From assembly GCF_002288925.2 (NCBI RefSeq), contig NW_022098063.1:4110380-4174379 (forward strand): a DNA stretch of 64,000 nt. The letters are read 5' to 3'. The number at the start of each line of letters is the position of its first letter. The first letter of the stretch is position 1. Source of the stretch: Delphinapterus leucas. Taxonomy: Eukaryota > Chordata > Mammalia > Artiodactyla > Monodontidae. This document shows, one piece after another, positions 1 through 11,104 of the stretch. The notes below the pieces were generated by a model that saw only the letters and a program-made list of their open reading frames with translations, had not been told where the DNA came from and made no database searches. Position numbers and translations under genes: made by a program.

Positions 1-1009
1 GTGTTTGTTAAATGTGTGAATGAGTGAATGCATGCATGCGTGCTCGATGCCATAGATTCTTCTTGATGGGGAGGAAGAGATAGGAAATATTTGCCATAAA
101 GGACAACAGGCACAGTTGGAAAATGCAATCTTCCTTTTTCCTGAAGGCTTTACTTGGGATTCATGGAACAGAGTGTCCTGCAAAGAAGGTGATCGCATCC
201 AGATGTGGTCAGCACAGACCTGGGGTGAGTCAGGGTAGCAGATGGGTGAACCAGCTGGTGTTCTATACTGGCCCCAGGCCAGGGTGCCACCCTCAAGTTT
301 ACCTGGAAGTCACCCTCGGGAGCCACATCAGGTCATGGCCAGGGTCACTGTGCTGGGTGGAGGTATCAGGTAAGAGTTACACCTTCCTCTTTCTAAGACG
401 AACCACCGTTTATCTGAAGGGTTGTGGAGGGAGGTGGACAGTCAACTGTGAAAGGTGCTGCTTCCCTGATCTTGCCGGCAAGGCTTTTGAATGTACTGCT
501 ACTAATAAAGTTATAGCATTGACAGCAAACATGCATTAAAAAAACAGCTTGCTTCGTGCTAGAACTAAGTGTTTTATGTGTACCAACACATTTAATTCCC
601 GCAGCCATTGAGGTAGATTAAGGATGGCCACAAATTCTTTGATACTTTTCCCGCTGAGAACTGGGGTCCATGTCCCCTCCTCTTGAATCTGGATGGGCCC
701 CATAATTGCTTTGATACATAGAATATGGCAGAAATGCTGACGGGCCCGTTCTGAGCTGTCTTTTGGAACACTCTAGGGGGGCCAGACACCACGTAAAGAG
801 CTTTGTCTACTCTGCCAGAGAAACCATGGGGAGGGCCCCTGAGACCACAAGGAGAGGGACAGGGTCCAGGTGAAGCCAGCCTCGAGCTTTTCCTCGTGAG
901 GCACCAGACCTGGGAGAGAAAAAGCCATCTCGAATCCTGCCACGCCAAGTGACACCACTTGGATCTGAGAACTGCCCAGCTGAGCCTGCTTAAATTCCTG
1001 ACCCATGAT
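1..1009. other. Unique non-coding DNA, no gene seen
   Basis: The first bases hold a short imperfect TGAATG/CATG run (about 18-45). The rest shows no recognisable repeat. Open frames here (for example 123-539) have no recognisable domain and no paired splice or coding signals that I could support. I regard the stretch as intergenic or intronic. Confidence 0.5.
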
Positions 1010-1062
1010 CTTTTTTTTTTTTAAACTGAAGTATAGTTGATTTACTGACCTACAATCTTGTG
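1010..1062 (-). repeat. LINE-1 3' tail remnant
   Basis: A T-run is followed by the motif AACTGAAGTATAGTTGATTT, which recurs at the 3' ends of the longer minus-strand LINE-1 copies in this window (5.34, 7.02 and 13.49 kb). Only about 50 bp match before the similarity fades, so this is a very short 5'-truncated insertion. Confidence 0.55.
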
Positions 1063-1144
1063 AGCAAACTAAAATGACTGTTCTAAGCCCCTACCTTCTG
1101 AGTAGTTTGTATTCAGCAATGAACAACTAGAACAGCTACCCTAC

Positions 1145-1292
1145 CTCTTAAGTGCTACTGTATCTGCATCTTACAGATGAGGAGACTAAAACATGGAGAG
1201 GTCCAGTGATTCGCTCAAAGTCACCCAATGGTAAGAGGCAGATATGGAACTCAAGCCCAAGCAGTCTGACTCCAGAGCCCGAAGCACTCACG
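1145..1292 (-). repeat. MIR SINE
   Basis: The order of 'acagatgaggagactaaaac', a '...aaagtcaccca...' block and 'actcaagcccaagcagtctg' follows the core and tRNA-like part of a MIR element read on its complementary strand. It is ancient and diverged. Confidence 0.65.
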
Positions 1293-1440
1293 GTAAGGCC
1301 ACCAGGCTCTACTGGTGCCAGGCCTTAGCTGCCAACGGCAAGTCCTGCCTGACCTGGGCTTCTTAGAGTCAAGATGACTTAGTTCTTAGGGCCTCAGTCT
1401 TTGCAAAATGACTAGGGCTGGACTAAGTTAAAAATCTAAA

Positions 1441-1845
1441 GCAGAGTTTCTCGACCTGCTTTTTTTTTTTTTTTTTTCGGTACGCGGGCCTCTCACTGTT
1501 GTGGCCTCTCCCGTTGCGGAGCACAGGCTCTGGACGCGCAGGCTCAGCGGCCATGGCTCACGGGCCCAGCTGCTCCGCGGCATGTGGGATCTTCCCGGAC
1601 CGGGGCACGAACCCGTGTCCCCTGCATTGGCAGGTGGACTCTCAACCACTGCGCCACCAGGGAAGCCCTCGACCTGATTTTTGGCTGGATAATTAGGCCA
1701 GATAATTCTTCACTGTGGGCTGTGCTGTGCACTGTAGGATGTTTAGCAGCATCCCTGGCCTCTACTCACCTTCACTGTGTGGTCCCCTTCCCCTCACTGT
1801 GATGAGCCAAACTGTCTCCAGCAGTCCCAAGATCACCTCTGGCCT
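1441..1845 (-). mobile_element. MER20 hAT-type DNA transposon remnant, split by a SINE
   Basis: The terminal part 'agtttctcgacctgc' lies at 1445-1459. The rest (ggataattcttc, 'gtaggatgtttagcagcatc', 'cctggcctctact') lies after 1668 and runs to about 1845. Joined, they follow the reverse complement of the non-autonomous MER20 consensus. A CHR SINE sits about 17 bp inside the element. The name comes from remembered consensus. Confidence 0.7.
1459..1667 (-). mobile_element. CHR-type tRNA-derived SINE
   Basis: On the + strand a T-run is followed by a GC-rich ~190 bp body ending in 'ccaccagggaagccc', the complement of the SINE head. The element therefore reads on the minus strand. The direct repeat 'tcgacctg' flanks it at 1451-1458 and about 1669-1676, the target-site duplication of L1-driven retroposition. 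It is nearly identical to the copies at 2.2, 32.9, 39.7 and 57.8 kb, so it is young and cetacean-type. Confidence 0.92.
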
Positions 1846-2190
1846 TGAGCTATCTCACGTCTCTTCCAGCCATGCCTTTGCTGTTTCCCCCTTATGCAGC
1901 ACTGCCCCGTCCTGAGCCCTTAGCTATGCTTAACTTTTGTTTAAAATCGAGGAGGTGTCATCGCCTCCAGGACTCCTCCTCTGGACTCTCTGCCCCTTTT
2001 GTGCTCCATCATGCCTGGGGTCTTTCCATGGTACTATACAGAGATGGTGATATAGCTGTGCCCCTGCTGGCCTGTAAATTCCGCAAGGACAGAGACTGTG
2101 TCTTACTTGTCTTTGTATCTTTAGTGTTTAGCCCAAGTCTTGGCTTTCTTAGTGTTGGTGCTCGGCAAATTCTTATTAAAACAAGGAATG

Positions 2191-2400
2191 GGGCTTCGCT
2201 GGTGGCGCAGTGGTTGAGAGTCCGCCTGCCAATGCAGGGGACACGGGTTCGTGCCCCGGTCCGGGAAGATCCCACATGCCGCGGAGCGGCTGGGCCCGTG
2301 AGCCATGGCCGCTGAGCCTGCTTGTCCGGAGCCTGTGCTCCGCAACGGGAGAGCCCGCAACAGTGAGAGGCCCGCGTACCGCAAAAAAAAAAACAAAAAA
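2191..2400 (+). mobile_element. CHR-type tRNA-derived SINE
   Basis: The head 'gggcttcgctggtggcgcag' (5' tRNA-like part with box A/B-like promoter blocks) leads to an A-rich tail at 2382-2400. Target-site duplication 'acaaggaatg' lies at 2181-2190 and 2401-2410. It is in the opposite orientation to the copy at 1.46 kb, with high similarity over the full body. Confidence 0.92.
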
Positions 2401-2425
2401 ACAAGGAATGAATGACGCAATACTG

Positions 2426-2760
2426 ATGCTGAAAGCTCGGCCTCTGTGCACCAGTGCTGAATCGAATCTCAGAGACAGAGTTTTGGATGAAGCAGAAACG
2501 AATAGCTTTATTGCTTTGCCAGGCAAAGAGGGACACGGTGGGCTCCTGCCCCAACTGTCCCAAGCCCAGAGGATTTGATGAGGAGTTTTACAGCAACGGT
2601 TCAAGGGTGGGGTGTGTGCAGGGCCTGCATTCCTTTAATCTTGTCTGAAGTAATCTTCTTGATGAGCTTCTCTGGTCTTCTCCAGTATGAAGAATGCTGA
2701 CACCTTCCATTTTGTTAGGTTTTAATTCTATAAAGACCTTAAAGATATTGTTATGTGTAT
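2426..2760 (-). mobile_element. ERV solo-LTR-like sequence, antisense
   Basis: Read on the minus strand, the sequence has an AATAAA signal (complement at 2507-2512), followed by a pyrimidine-rich R/U5-like part ending in 'gagctttcagca', which gives a terminal CA at 2426. This is the layout of a class I (gammaretrovirus-like) LTR of cetartiodactyls. The U3 end is not clearly bounded; I place it only roughly. No internal viral genes are adjacent. Confidence 0.5.
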
Positions 2761-2989
2761 CCCTGAGGCAGAACCAGGACCTGCCCCGAGGCTGCACTGT
2801 TATTTCTTGGCTGGTCCTCCCTTGTCTCTGCATCTTCTCCCTTCCCAGATTAGCACCTGTTCTTTGGAACTCAGGGAGGGTCATGGAGGCTGGAGTCTGT
2901 TCCCTACAAGAAACAGGGGACATGGAAAGGCTTCTGTGCCCAGGAGCCCCACGGCATCCTGTTCGGTTTCAGTACATGGTGGTTGTTTG

Positions 2990-3228
2990 TGGAGCATGGG
3001 CTTTCAGACAAGCTGAAGCCAGTTTGAATCCTGGCTCTGCCATTTACCAGCAGCATGGAGTTGGGAAAGTTTCATAATCTCCTCAACATTCCTCTCTGGA
3101 ATAGAGACAGTGAAATCTCTATACCTCACAGGGAAAGCAAAAAGGAGAAAGAGTAAGGAGAAAAGGAGATTATATCTATTAATTGCTTAGCACATTTTGA
3201 CATGTAGTAAATGCTCAGTAAATGGTAT
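2990..3228 (+). repeat. MIR SINE, nearly full length
   Basis: It holds 'gaatcctggctctgccattt', an imperfect 'agcatggagttgggaaagttt' block and the tail 'agtaaatgctcagtaaatgg', in the order of the MIR consensus. There is A-rich filler at about 3130-3175. Old and diverged. Confidence 0.7.
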
Positions 3229-3966
3229 CTTCTACAAAACAAATGAATGTTATCATTTCATGTCTCCTCCCCCTTCACATGCCTTATTCTGCCCCTGCAA
3301 TTCTGCAAACTTGTTGGCACAGGTACTGTTAGAAAGTCTCATTTCTCTTTTCCTTGAGACTTCCTCACTGTTGATGTGGACTTTTCTCTACTCAGTCCTG
3401 GATTCCAATTTGTACAGTTTTCTCAGCATTGTCTCCAGGTGCCACCCCACCTCTATGTCCTCTGATGGACCCAGAGAGCAAGGGGCAGGGCATCTGAAGC
3501 CTTAGAGAGAAGTGAGGCTCATGTGATCAGGTGTGCTCATTATCCTTAGGGGCTGAGGGCTGCACTGGGAACCAGAGCAAGGGAGCTGGTAGGCAGCGCA
3601 GGGCAGTGGAGACTGTAGCTGACTGTGGACAGCTGTAGGGTAGCGAGATGTGTTTGTTACCCTGCCGTCCTCTTTGGGGGGGCATCACTGTGCATGGCCA
3701 TTGCTAGCAGAGAGCATAGTGGTATGCAACAAGGCTGGGACAGTAGTGGGATTTATGATCTCGCTTAATAAGAAATCTAGCAGAAGGACCACTCCAGACT
3801 TGGCTAATTTGGCTATTCAACAGTGTCATCAAAGACCCAGGTTCTTCCTGACTTCAGTGTGTTGGCTTGTCTGCTCCCCTGGTCTCAAGGTGGCTGCCAT
3901 AGTTCCAGCTTCACACACAGTCAGTCATGTGCAGAGGTAGGAAAAAGGGCACTCTTGTCTGCTCTC
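3229..3966. other. Unique non-coding DNA
   Basis: No repeat family or coding signal recognised. Open frames at 3197-3505 and 3650-3940 lack recognisable domains. Confidence 0.45.
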
Positions 3967-4142
3967 TCTCATCTCTTTTTTTTTTTTTTTTAATTTTTTG
4001 AAATTTTAAAAAATATTAAAAAAAATATATTTTTGGCCATGCCATATGGCACATGGGATCTTAGTTCCCTGACCAGGGATTGAACCCGTGCCCCCTGCAG
4101 TGGTAGCATGGAGTCTTAACCACTGGACCACCAGGGAAGTCT
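3967..4142 (-). mobile_element. Older tRNA-derived SINE (Cetruminantia CHR/Bov-tA-like)
   Basis: A T/A-rich tail is followed by 'ggccatgccatatggcacat', 'gaacccgtgccccctgcagt' and 'ccaccagggaagtc', the complement of the tRNA-derived head. It is flanked by 'catctcttttt' at about 3968 and 4147. It is shorter and more diverged than the 210 bp CHR copies. Confidence 0.8.
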
Positions 4143-4640
4143 CCACTCATCTCTTTTTAAGAGCTGAAAAAAAAAAAAAATTCCAAGAAGCCTCCTTGGC
4201 CGTCTTCCTCTGTGTTTCATTGTATTGGTTTACATGTTTATCCTAAACCCATTCCCAGAGGCTCAGACCTTCCCTGAAATGCACAGATCCTTGGGGGAGA
4301 GTGAACAAAATTTGGGTGCTGTTGGAAAGGGGGCAGCCAGGTAAATGTTGGTTAGGACTTAACAGGGTCTGCTATGTAAAGTTATCCTGTTTTCTTTTGG
4401 GGGAAAAAATAAAACATGTGAGAAAAGGAACACATGAAAGAAACATGTGCTGTAAATGTGAAAGGGGCCTAAAACCATGAATAAGGAGAGCAGTTAGTTG
4501 TGGCAGGAATTCAGAGTTCCTCAGAAAACCTGCATGGAGCTCAAACTAACCATAATTTGTGTATAGGGCACAGACTATCTCAGATAGGTAGATTTTAAAA
4601 GGGGTCTCTTTCTTCACAAAGTCAGGAGCTTTTTGAGGAT
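4143..4640. other. Unique non-coding DNA
   Basis: A poly-A run at about 4167-4180 lies just after the preceding SINE. Nothing else is recognised. Confidence 0.4.
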
Positions 4641-4689
4641 TTACTAACTACTTTATCATACACTAGCTGTATAGCCTCAGGCAAATCAA

Positions 4690-5222
4690 AAAACAATTTT
4701 TATGGGCGTATATTGATTTGCCATGTTGTGTTAGTTTCAGGTGTACAGCAAAGTGAATCTGTTATACATATACATATATCCACTTTGTTTTTTAGATTCT
4801 TTTCCCATGTAGGCCATTACAGAGTATTGAGTAGAGTCCCCTGTGCTATACTGTAAGTCCTTATTAGTTATCTGTTTTATATATAGTAGTGTGTATGTGT
4901 CAATCCCAATCGCCCAATTTATCCCTCCCTCCCCCATCCCCTGGTAACCATAGGTTTGTTTTCTACATGTGTTGCTCTACTTCTGTTTTGTAAATAAGTT
5001 CATTTGTACCCTTTTTTTAGGTTCCACATATAAGCGATATCATATGATATTTGTCTTTCTGTGTCTGACTTACTTCACTCAGAATGACAGTCTCTAGGTC
5101 CATCCATGTTGTTTCAAATGGCATTAATTTGTTCTTTTTAATGGCTGAGTAATATTCCATTGTATATATGTACCATACCTTCTTTATCCATTCTTCTGTT
5201 GATGGACTTTTAGGTTGCTTCC
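4690..5222 (-). mobile_element. 5'-truncated LINE-1 (3' end)
   Basis: The + strand shows the reverse complement of a LINE-1 3' UTR and ORF2 end ('ttgtgttagtttcaggtgta', 'gtaatattccattgtatata', 'ggttgcttcca'). A 14 bp target-site duplication, 'agcctcaggcaaat', lies at 4673-4686 and 5223-5236. The open frame at 4737-4937 on the minus strand is decayed 3' UTR or ORF2 sequence and is not a gene. Confidence 0.92.
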
Positions 5223-5292
5223 AGCCTCAGGCAAATTAATTAGCCTTTCTGAGCCTCAGTTTCCTCATCCATAAAATGGGGATAATTATAAA

Positions 5293-5482
5293 TATATATT
5301 TTCAATCCAGATTTTTTTGTTTCTTTTCTTTCTTTTCTAAAAAAAATTTATTGAAGTATAGTTGATTTACAATGTTGTGTTAATTTCTGCTGTACAGCAA
5401 AGTGATTCAGCTATACATATACATATTCATTTTCATAATCTTTTTCATGATGGTTTATCACAGGATACTGAATATAGTTCCC
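5293..5482 (-). mobile_element. Short 5'-truncated LINE-1
   Basis: T-rich tail (5310-5340), then TTGAAGTATAGTTGATTTAC and about 140 bp of LINE-1 3' UTR. A perfect 19 bp target-site duplication, AAATGGGGATAATTATAAA, lies at 5274-5292 and 5483-5501. Confidence 0.93.
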
Positions 5483-5587
5483 AAATGGGGATAATTATAA
5501 ACCTTCCTTCCAAGGGTGGTTGTGAGAATTAAATGAAGTAAGAGTATAGCCCAGAAGCTGGAGTATAGCACTCAGTAAGTATTGTTA

Positions 5588-5668
5588 TTATGGTGGTGGT
5601 GGTTGTTATCGTTGTGTTGTTACATAATCATCATTATTATTATCATTATTATCTTTATCATTATCTTT
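5588..5668 (+). repeat. TGG/TTA/TCA-rich simple repeat
   Basis: (GGT)n at about 5590-5603, followed by an ATT/ATC trinucleotide run at 5628-5668. It grows out of the 3' end of the MIR. Confidence 0.7.
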
Positions 5669-6997
5669 GAATCTTTAGCACTTAGTCAAGGTACATGTTA
5701 TATGCTCAATACATTTTTGTTGCATGAAAATAAGTGTGGGGATGAATAAACAGGGAAAGAGCATATAGAAAGTGAAATAATGATCATGAAGCTCATGACT
5801 AAAGCAGGCCAACGATGCAAGGAGACTGACAAGATGGCGGGGTGTGTAATTCACTTCCTCATGGGAGGTACTTACAGGCAGTTCTGTGACTGCAGGATGA
5901 AGCATCCCTGTGGGATGGAGCAGTCAGGGAAGCCCTCACCAGGAGGCAGGAGGGTCTGAGATGATCTGTCTAGGATGGTGGGAGCTGAGTAAGGGGACAG
6001 GGAAGGGAGACATTTACAGATAGAGGTCCCCCATCCTCAGACCTGACATCTTAGAAATTATGAGCATTGAGGAAGTTCCCTCAGGGAGCTGAAGTTTAGT
6101 TTGGTTTTGAGATCTGTGGCTTAGTTCCTCAGGGCCCAGCCCAATCCCAGCGTCTGTTTTATGCTTGCTTGAAAGTGGGAGGCTGCTGCAGTGCAAGCCC
6201 AGACATCTGCAGAAACATTTTCTTTGTAAACCCGCTCTCTGTGACAGCCATTGCACGTGTTCTGGGGTAGGGGCCATCTGACTCAGGAATTCATCAAACC
6301 CTTTTATGCCAGTTCTCATCAGCTTTCAAAGGGTCTTTACACAGAACACTCCTAAATGAGTAGTGGATGAATATTCATAGATATATTTTCCCTACCGCTG
6401 ATCTGGAAGGACACCGCTTTCAGAGCTGTTTGCTGTCTCTGGGTGGAGGGACTGCCTTTGGCCTTTGTGCTTATTGCAGGGAAGAGGGAAATGAGTCAGC
6501 CTCTGACACCGAAGAAACAGAATGTCCTCCTCCTGTCCATGCTAAACTTGTCAAAGGCCAAGCAGTGTTGGGGAAGGAATCCGAGAGTTTCTAATCAGAG
6601 CCCTTGTGTGCAGTGTGTAGAACAGACTGGCTCGTGTCTTCTCCACAGCTGATCCAGGTTATACGCTAGGGACCTGGGTGACTCAGTTTCTCATAACCTA
6701 CTTCTCATTCGTTTGCCCTGCCTGATCCACTGTCCTCAGCGTTCTGATTGGACACCGTCTTTCAGTTAGAATAACTCCCACATTGGAGAGCACTTTACAG
6801 TTGATGAGGGGATTCCGTCCACATGATCTGATTCCCTAGAGAGGGATGCAGGACAAGAATCGCTGAACATATTGCCCAGGGAGAGTGAGGTAGTCACAGC
6901 CAGGCAGAGGTGAAAGGAGAACATGATCCCTAACCCCCGACAGCCCTCCTGCCATTCACCAGCGCTCGAGCCACGGATGCTGAAAGGCTCATAAGCT
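5669..6997. other. Unique non-coding DNA
   Basis: No repeat or coding homology recognised. Open frames at 6014-6319 (minus) and 6367-6594 (plus) show no known domain. Confidence 0.4.
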
Positions 6998-7011
6998 CAA
7001 AAACTGGTCTT

Positions 7012-7090
7012 TTTTTTTTTTTTTTTAATTGAAGTGTAGTTGATTTACAATGTTATGTTAGTTTCTGGTATACAGCAAAATGATTCAGCG

Positions 7091-7130
<40 letters not shown>

Positions 7131-7487
7131 TTTTTCAGATTCTTTTCCATTATGGTTTATTATAGGATATTGACTATAGTTCCCTGTGCTATACAGTAGG
7201 ACCTTGTTGTTTTTGTATTTTATTTATAGTAGTTTGTATCTGCTAACCCCCAACTCCTAATTTACCCCTCCTCCCTTTCAGAAAAGCCCTTTGGTAACCA
7301 TAAATTTGTTTTCTATGTCTGTGAGTCTGTTTCTGTTTTATAAATAAGTTCATTTGTATCATTTTTTTTAGATTCCACATATAAGTGCTATCATAGGATA
7401 TTTGTCTTTCTCTGTCTGACTTATTTCACTTAGTATGATCATCTCTACGTCCATCCATATTGCTGCAAATGGCATTATTTCATCCTA
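7012..7487 (-). mobile_element. 5'-truncated LINE-1 with internal (TA)n
   Basis: Poly-T, then the LINE-1 3' UTR motif, a (TA)n tract at about 7094-7129, and ORF2-end sequence to 'catattgctgcaaatggcat'. Target-site duplication 'caaaaactggtctt' at 6998-7011 and 7488-7501. Confidence 0.92.
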
Positions 7488-7849
7488 CAAAAACTGGTCT
7501 TGAGGGCATCAGATCTTTTTTGAGTTCTTCAACTTAGGGTCTAAAGCAGTTGTTCAAGTTCCTTTCCCAAAGGCACCCATGCTGCAGGGCACTTTCTGAG
7601 CCCTGTGGTGACTCCAGTGGATTTGGCATTTCTGAACCTCATTCCAGTGTACTTCTGGGTACCACTTACTGCAACACAGAACAATCCGCCGCCTCTCACC
7701 TCTCTCTCACAGAGCATCTTCAGAGCCGTCCCTGCATAGGGAACTGGCTCTCCTCAAACATTTATCCCACCAAACAGGCACTTTCCTACGATGCTTGTGA
7801 GGGGCACACAGGCCAGCTGTGTGGAAGACAGCTGAGTTATATCCCTCAA

Positions 7850-8340
7850 AATTACAAATGCATTGATCCTAGGATCCAGCAATCTCACTGCTGGGAATTT
7901 TCCTACACATAGATTTGCAAATATATAACAGGATGTATGTCCAAGGTTTTCCATTGCAGCTCTGTTTTGTAATAGCAAAGACTGTACACAATCTAAGGGA
8001 CCATCTACCAAGGACCAGTTAAATGAATTGTGATGGAACCAGATAAACACTACACAGCTACAAAAATGACTGAGGAAGTTCTCAGTAAACTAAGAGAGAA
8101 TGATTGCCAGCAAAAATGCAAAACAGTGTATATTGGCTACATTTTGAGTAAAGGATGGGGAATGAGTGTACTTTCATATTTGGTTGTATTTGCATAAAGG
8201 AACACCGGAAGCATACTGAGGAACTAGTAAAATGGTTACTTTGTGGGGTAGAGAATGGGATGGATGGGGTGATGGTGGGTAAGAGAACGTTAGAGTTTTC
8301 AGTGGGAACATTTTATATCATTTTGAGTTTTGAAGCACGT
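7850..8340 (+). repeat. Old LINE-1 (L1M-type) 3' fragment
   Basis: The order is 'ccagcaatctcactgctggg', 'attgcagctctgttttgtaa', 'gaattgtgatggaaccagat' and 'ctacaaaaatgactgag'. This matches the sense-strand end of LINE-1 ORF2 and the 3' UTR in old, strongly diverged form. The overlapping open frame at 7550-7912 is not coding. Confidence 0.6.
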
Positions 8341-11083
8341 TAATGGATTGTCTAATCAAATAATTAAATTCAAGAAACTTTCCCGCTACCAGCCAGCCAA
8401 GAGTGGGGCTTCCTAGAGATATGTGAACTTGAACAAAATCTAAATCCTTAATCCTTGAGCCATCAGCCGGGCATCTCATCAAGTCATTGGAACAAACTGT
8501 TACCTAACGGGAGCCAGTCAGGGGAGAATGTGTCACCCCAAACGTAGATGTGATAAAAAGTAAGGCATGTCCGGAGCTGGGCAGGAGCAGAGTGATTGCT
8601 TGGAGGATTGAGAAGCTGCCCAAGGTTGTTGTAATAACTTTGGGATTTCGTGGAATTCAGGGCCTCACCCTTTGGAATTCTCAGGTCATCATCTTCCTGC
8701 TTTGCTCTGGCTTGACTGAGTCCTGTGGCACCAAGATAACACCACTGGAGGAATCAGTGGACATTCGGATGCCAGCTCTGCCTCTGGTCCTGGCCTCGCC
8801 TGGAATGAAGCCTGGCTTCTGAGAGCCAGGTCTTCGCACCAACGGCTCTGTTCTGTTATCAGGGTGATGTTGGAGACCTCAAACCGTCCCAGGACATCAA
8901 GTTTTCCACTCAGCAGTGACCAAGTGCCTGACTGCCCTGGCCCTGCCCCGGGGCGATTGAACAATTCAACTGCACCTTAAACCCCCTCCCTCCTAACACG
9001 GACCCTGTCTTCTCCTCTTCTTATTGGTACAGATCCAATTCAAGAAACCTCCTATGTCTTCATTTTACTTGACAAAATTAAAATGAGTTCAGCCTTTAGC
9101 AGCAGAGCTGGCAGGAAGCCCTGATGGTCACATCGCTTCTCCTGCCCCACCTCCCCTTCACTGAGGGGAGGGGACAGGTGTGGGAGTAACTTTGTCATTC
9201 TTACCATTTTCCTAGAGCAGTTAAAATAAGGTAGAAAAATAGCAGCTTTTTCCTGCTAGGCAAAATAGCCTTGCATTTCACACCTCACAAAGTCTCCAAG
9301 TCGGCTTCATTCGTTAGGAATTTTGAACCATGCGCTTAGCACACAGCACCCGGGAGCACTCGGTAAGTGCTGGGGGACCGTGTGGAGCACACAGGAGCCT
9401 CTGGCCTCTTCCTACGGGTGTAATAGAAGCACGCAAAGCAAGTGGGGCTTTGCCGAGCAAAGTGGCTTAATTTGGCTGAATTGCTCCACTTTTCATTTGT
9501 CTCCACCATGAATGACAGAAAGGGAAGTCTTCACTGGTTCCTCAGTTTTCGTCCTTTATCCAGATAGAAGAAATATTTCTTTTGCTTCTTCTTGCATCTA
9601 GGGAAATATCTAGATAGGTCAAAGGCAGACAACACAGCTTAATAGAGAGAGCTCTGTGTTGAAAGTCTAGGCTCAGAGCTGGGTCCTACCCACACGTGGT
9701 CTGTGGTTGATTTCATCAGCCTGTGGGCCTCAGTATCTTACGTGAGGAATGGGTAGCCTGAATCTCTTTTGAACGTTGTGAAGGACGTTATGAAAAGAGA
9801 TGAGCTGGTTCTTGCCCTCTGTGTCCCTGTCTCTTCCTGTCTCCTAGCCCACCGAATCTTCTCCCTGGTACTGCCATAATGCCCCTTAAAAACACCCTGT
9901 GTGAAAATACCTGCAGTCCATGCCTTCAAGGAGCTCCCTGTTTCCAACAGGAAGGAAGCAAAGCACATGTTGACAAAAAAGACTGAGAAGAAACAGACGC
10001 TACGCTCTTAACAAGATTAAGGTCATGTGGTACGACAGTGACGGAGGAGCCGGAGCCCGTGGGGATGAGTCAGGAGTGGCTGAAGGTGCTGAGTCAGGAC
10101 CTCGGAGCCAGGTGTTGAAGGGATGGGGGCGGGGTGCTGCGCTCACCTTCAAGACAGGAGCAAGTGAAGCAGGGAGCCAGGTGTTGACGTTGGAGGGGGG
10201 ACGCTCACCTGCGGGGCATGTGGAGTGAGTGGCTGAGTGCAAAACAGCCGACAGAACACTCTGCAGATGGACAAACGCTTCCTGCAGGCAGGATCCAGCC
10301 TCCCCTCGGCTGCAGCTTGGGAGCTCTGGACTGGCGGGGCCTGAGCGGACACACAGGGGTGGGAAGGAGAAATGGCAGGAGGCAAGACTTCCCAGCCAGA
10401 GAGGACAGCGTGGCACCGAGTGATGTGGGGTGTGGGTGCCTCGGAGGGAGGAGGTCGGGGTGCTGAGCAAGCCCCCACTAGGTTAGCACTTAGCCAGTGT
10501 TTCTGAAGCAAGGAGCCTCAGCTGACTCTCAATGCCACAGTAGCCCGGAACTGGGCATGCTTGTATTATTTTTTTTATTATCGTCACTGCTGTCACCAGG
10601 AAAGTGCACGTGGGAGCTGGGCCTTTGTCTGGGGCTGCCGGAGCCCGCCCACGGCCATTGCCGGCACCTCCGACAGGCTGGCCTGAGTCTGCGCAGCGCC
10701 CCGGCTCCCAGCCACAGGAGGGGTCCTGGCAGGTCCGCTGCCCCTGCACATGCGGGGGGCAGAGGCGCTGGTGAATTAAATCGGTGACCTTTAGTCCCTC
10801 CAGTGCCAGTCCAGCTGCATGGCGGTAGTTCCTCATAATAACACATGTCTAGGAATCTGTATTAGATACATTTCTGGTCACAAATCAGTCTAAGGAAAGA
10901 CTTTTCACCAGAAAACCCCCTGCTTCTTTAGACTTGAGGCACCTGGGAAGGTGACAGCATCTCACTCCCTGTTTGCATTAACAACAACCTAGGTAACATG
11001 CTCCTGACGCATCTAATTGTGTTTTTGCAAAGTGGTGGAAGTAGAGAAGCATCAAATCTTAACCAATGTATGTACAGTGTGTG
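8341..11083. other. Mostly unique DNA, GC-rich at 10.0-10.8 kb
   Basis: A possible MIR trace lies at about 9625-9745. From 10,025 to 10,790 base composition rises clearly in GC, and overlapping open frames occur on both strands. None shows a recognisable domain, so I treat them as composition effects. A short T-run interrupts at 10,566. Confidence 0.4.
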
Positions 11084-11104
11084 TTTATATATATATATAT
11101 AAAT
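11084..11104 (+). repeat. (TA)n microsatellite
   Basis: GTGTTT followed by an alternating TA run. Confidence 0.8.

Larger units (their letters stand above)
4645..5595 (+). repeat. MIR SINE split by two LINE-1 insertions
   Basis: Three pieces join into one MIR. 4645-4686 ends 'agcctcaggcaaat'. 5223-5292 runs from the duplicate of that block through 'gagcctcagtttcctcatcc' and 'aaatggggataattataaa'. 5483-5595 starts with the second copy of 'aaatggggataattataaa' and continues to 'gtgagaattaaatgaa' and the AGTAAGTATT tail. Both interruptions carry target-site duplications, so the MIR was here first. Confidence 0.8.

Noticed and set aside
2009..2604. Minus-strand open frames of up to 184 codons
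   Set aside because: They run through a CHR SINE and an LTR. The same 'LRSTGSG/AAPRHVGSSRTGARTRVP' phrases recur at every SINE copy.
10000..10511. Overlapping minus-strand frames rich in Pro and Ser
   Set aside because: Mirrored by equally long frames on the plus strand in a GC-rich block. No domain or splice pair.
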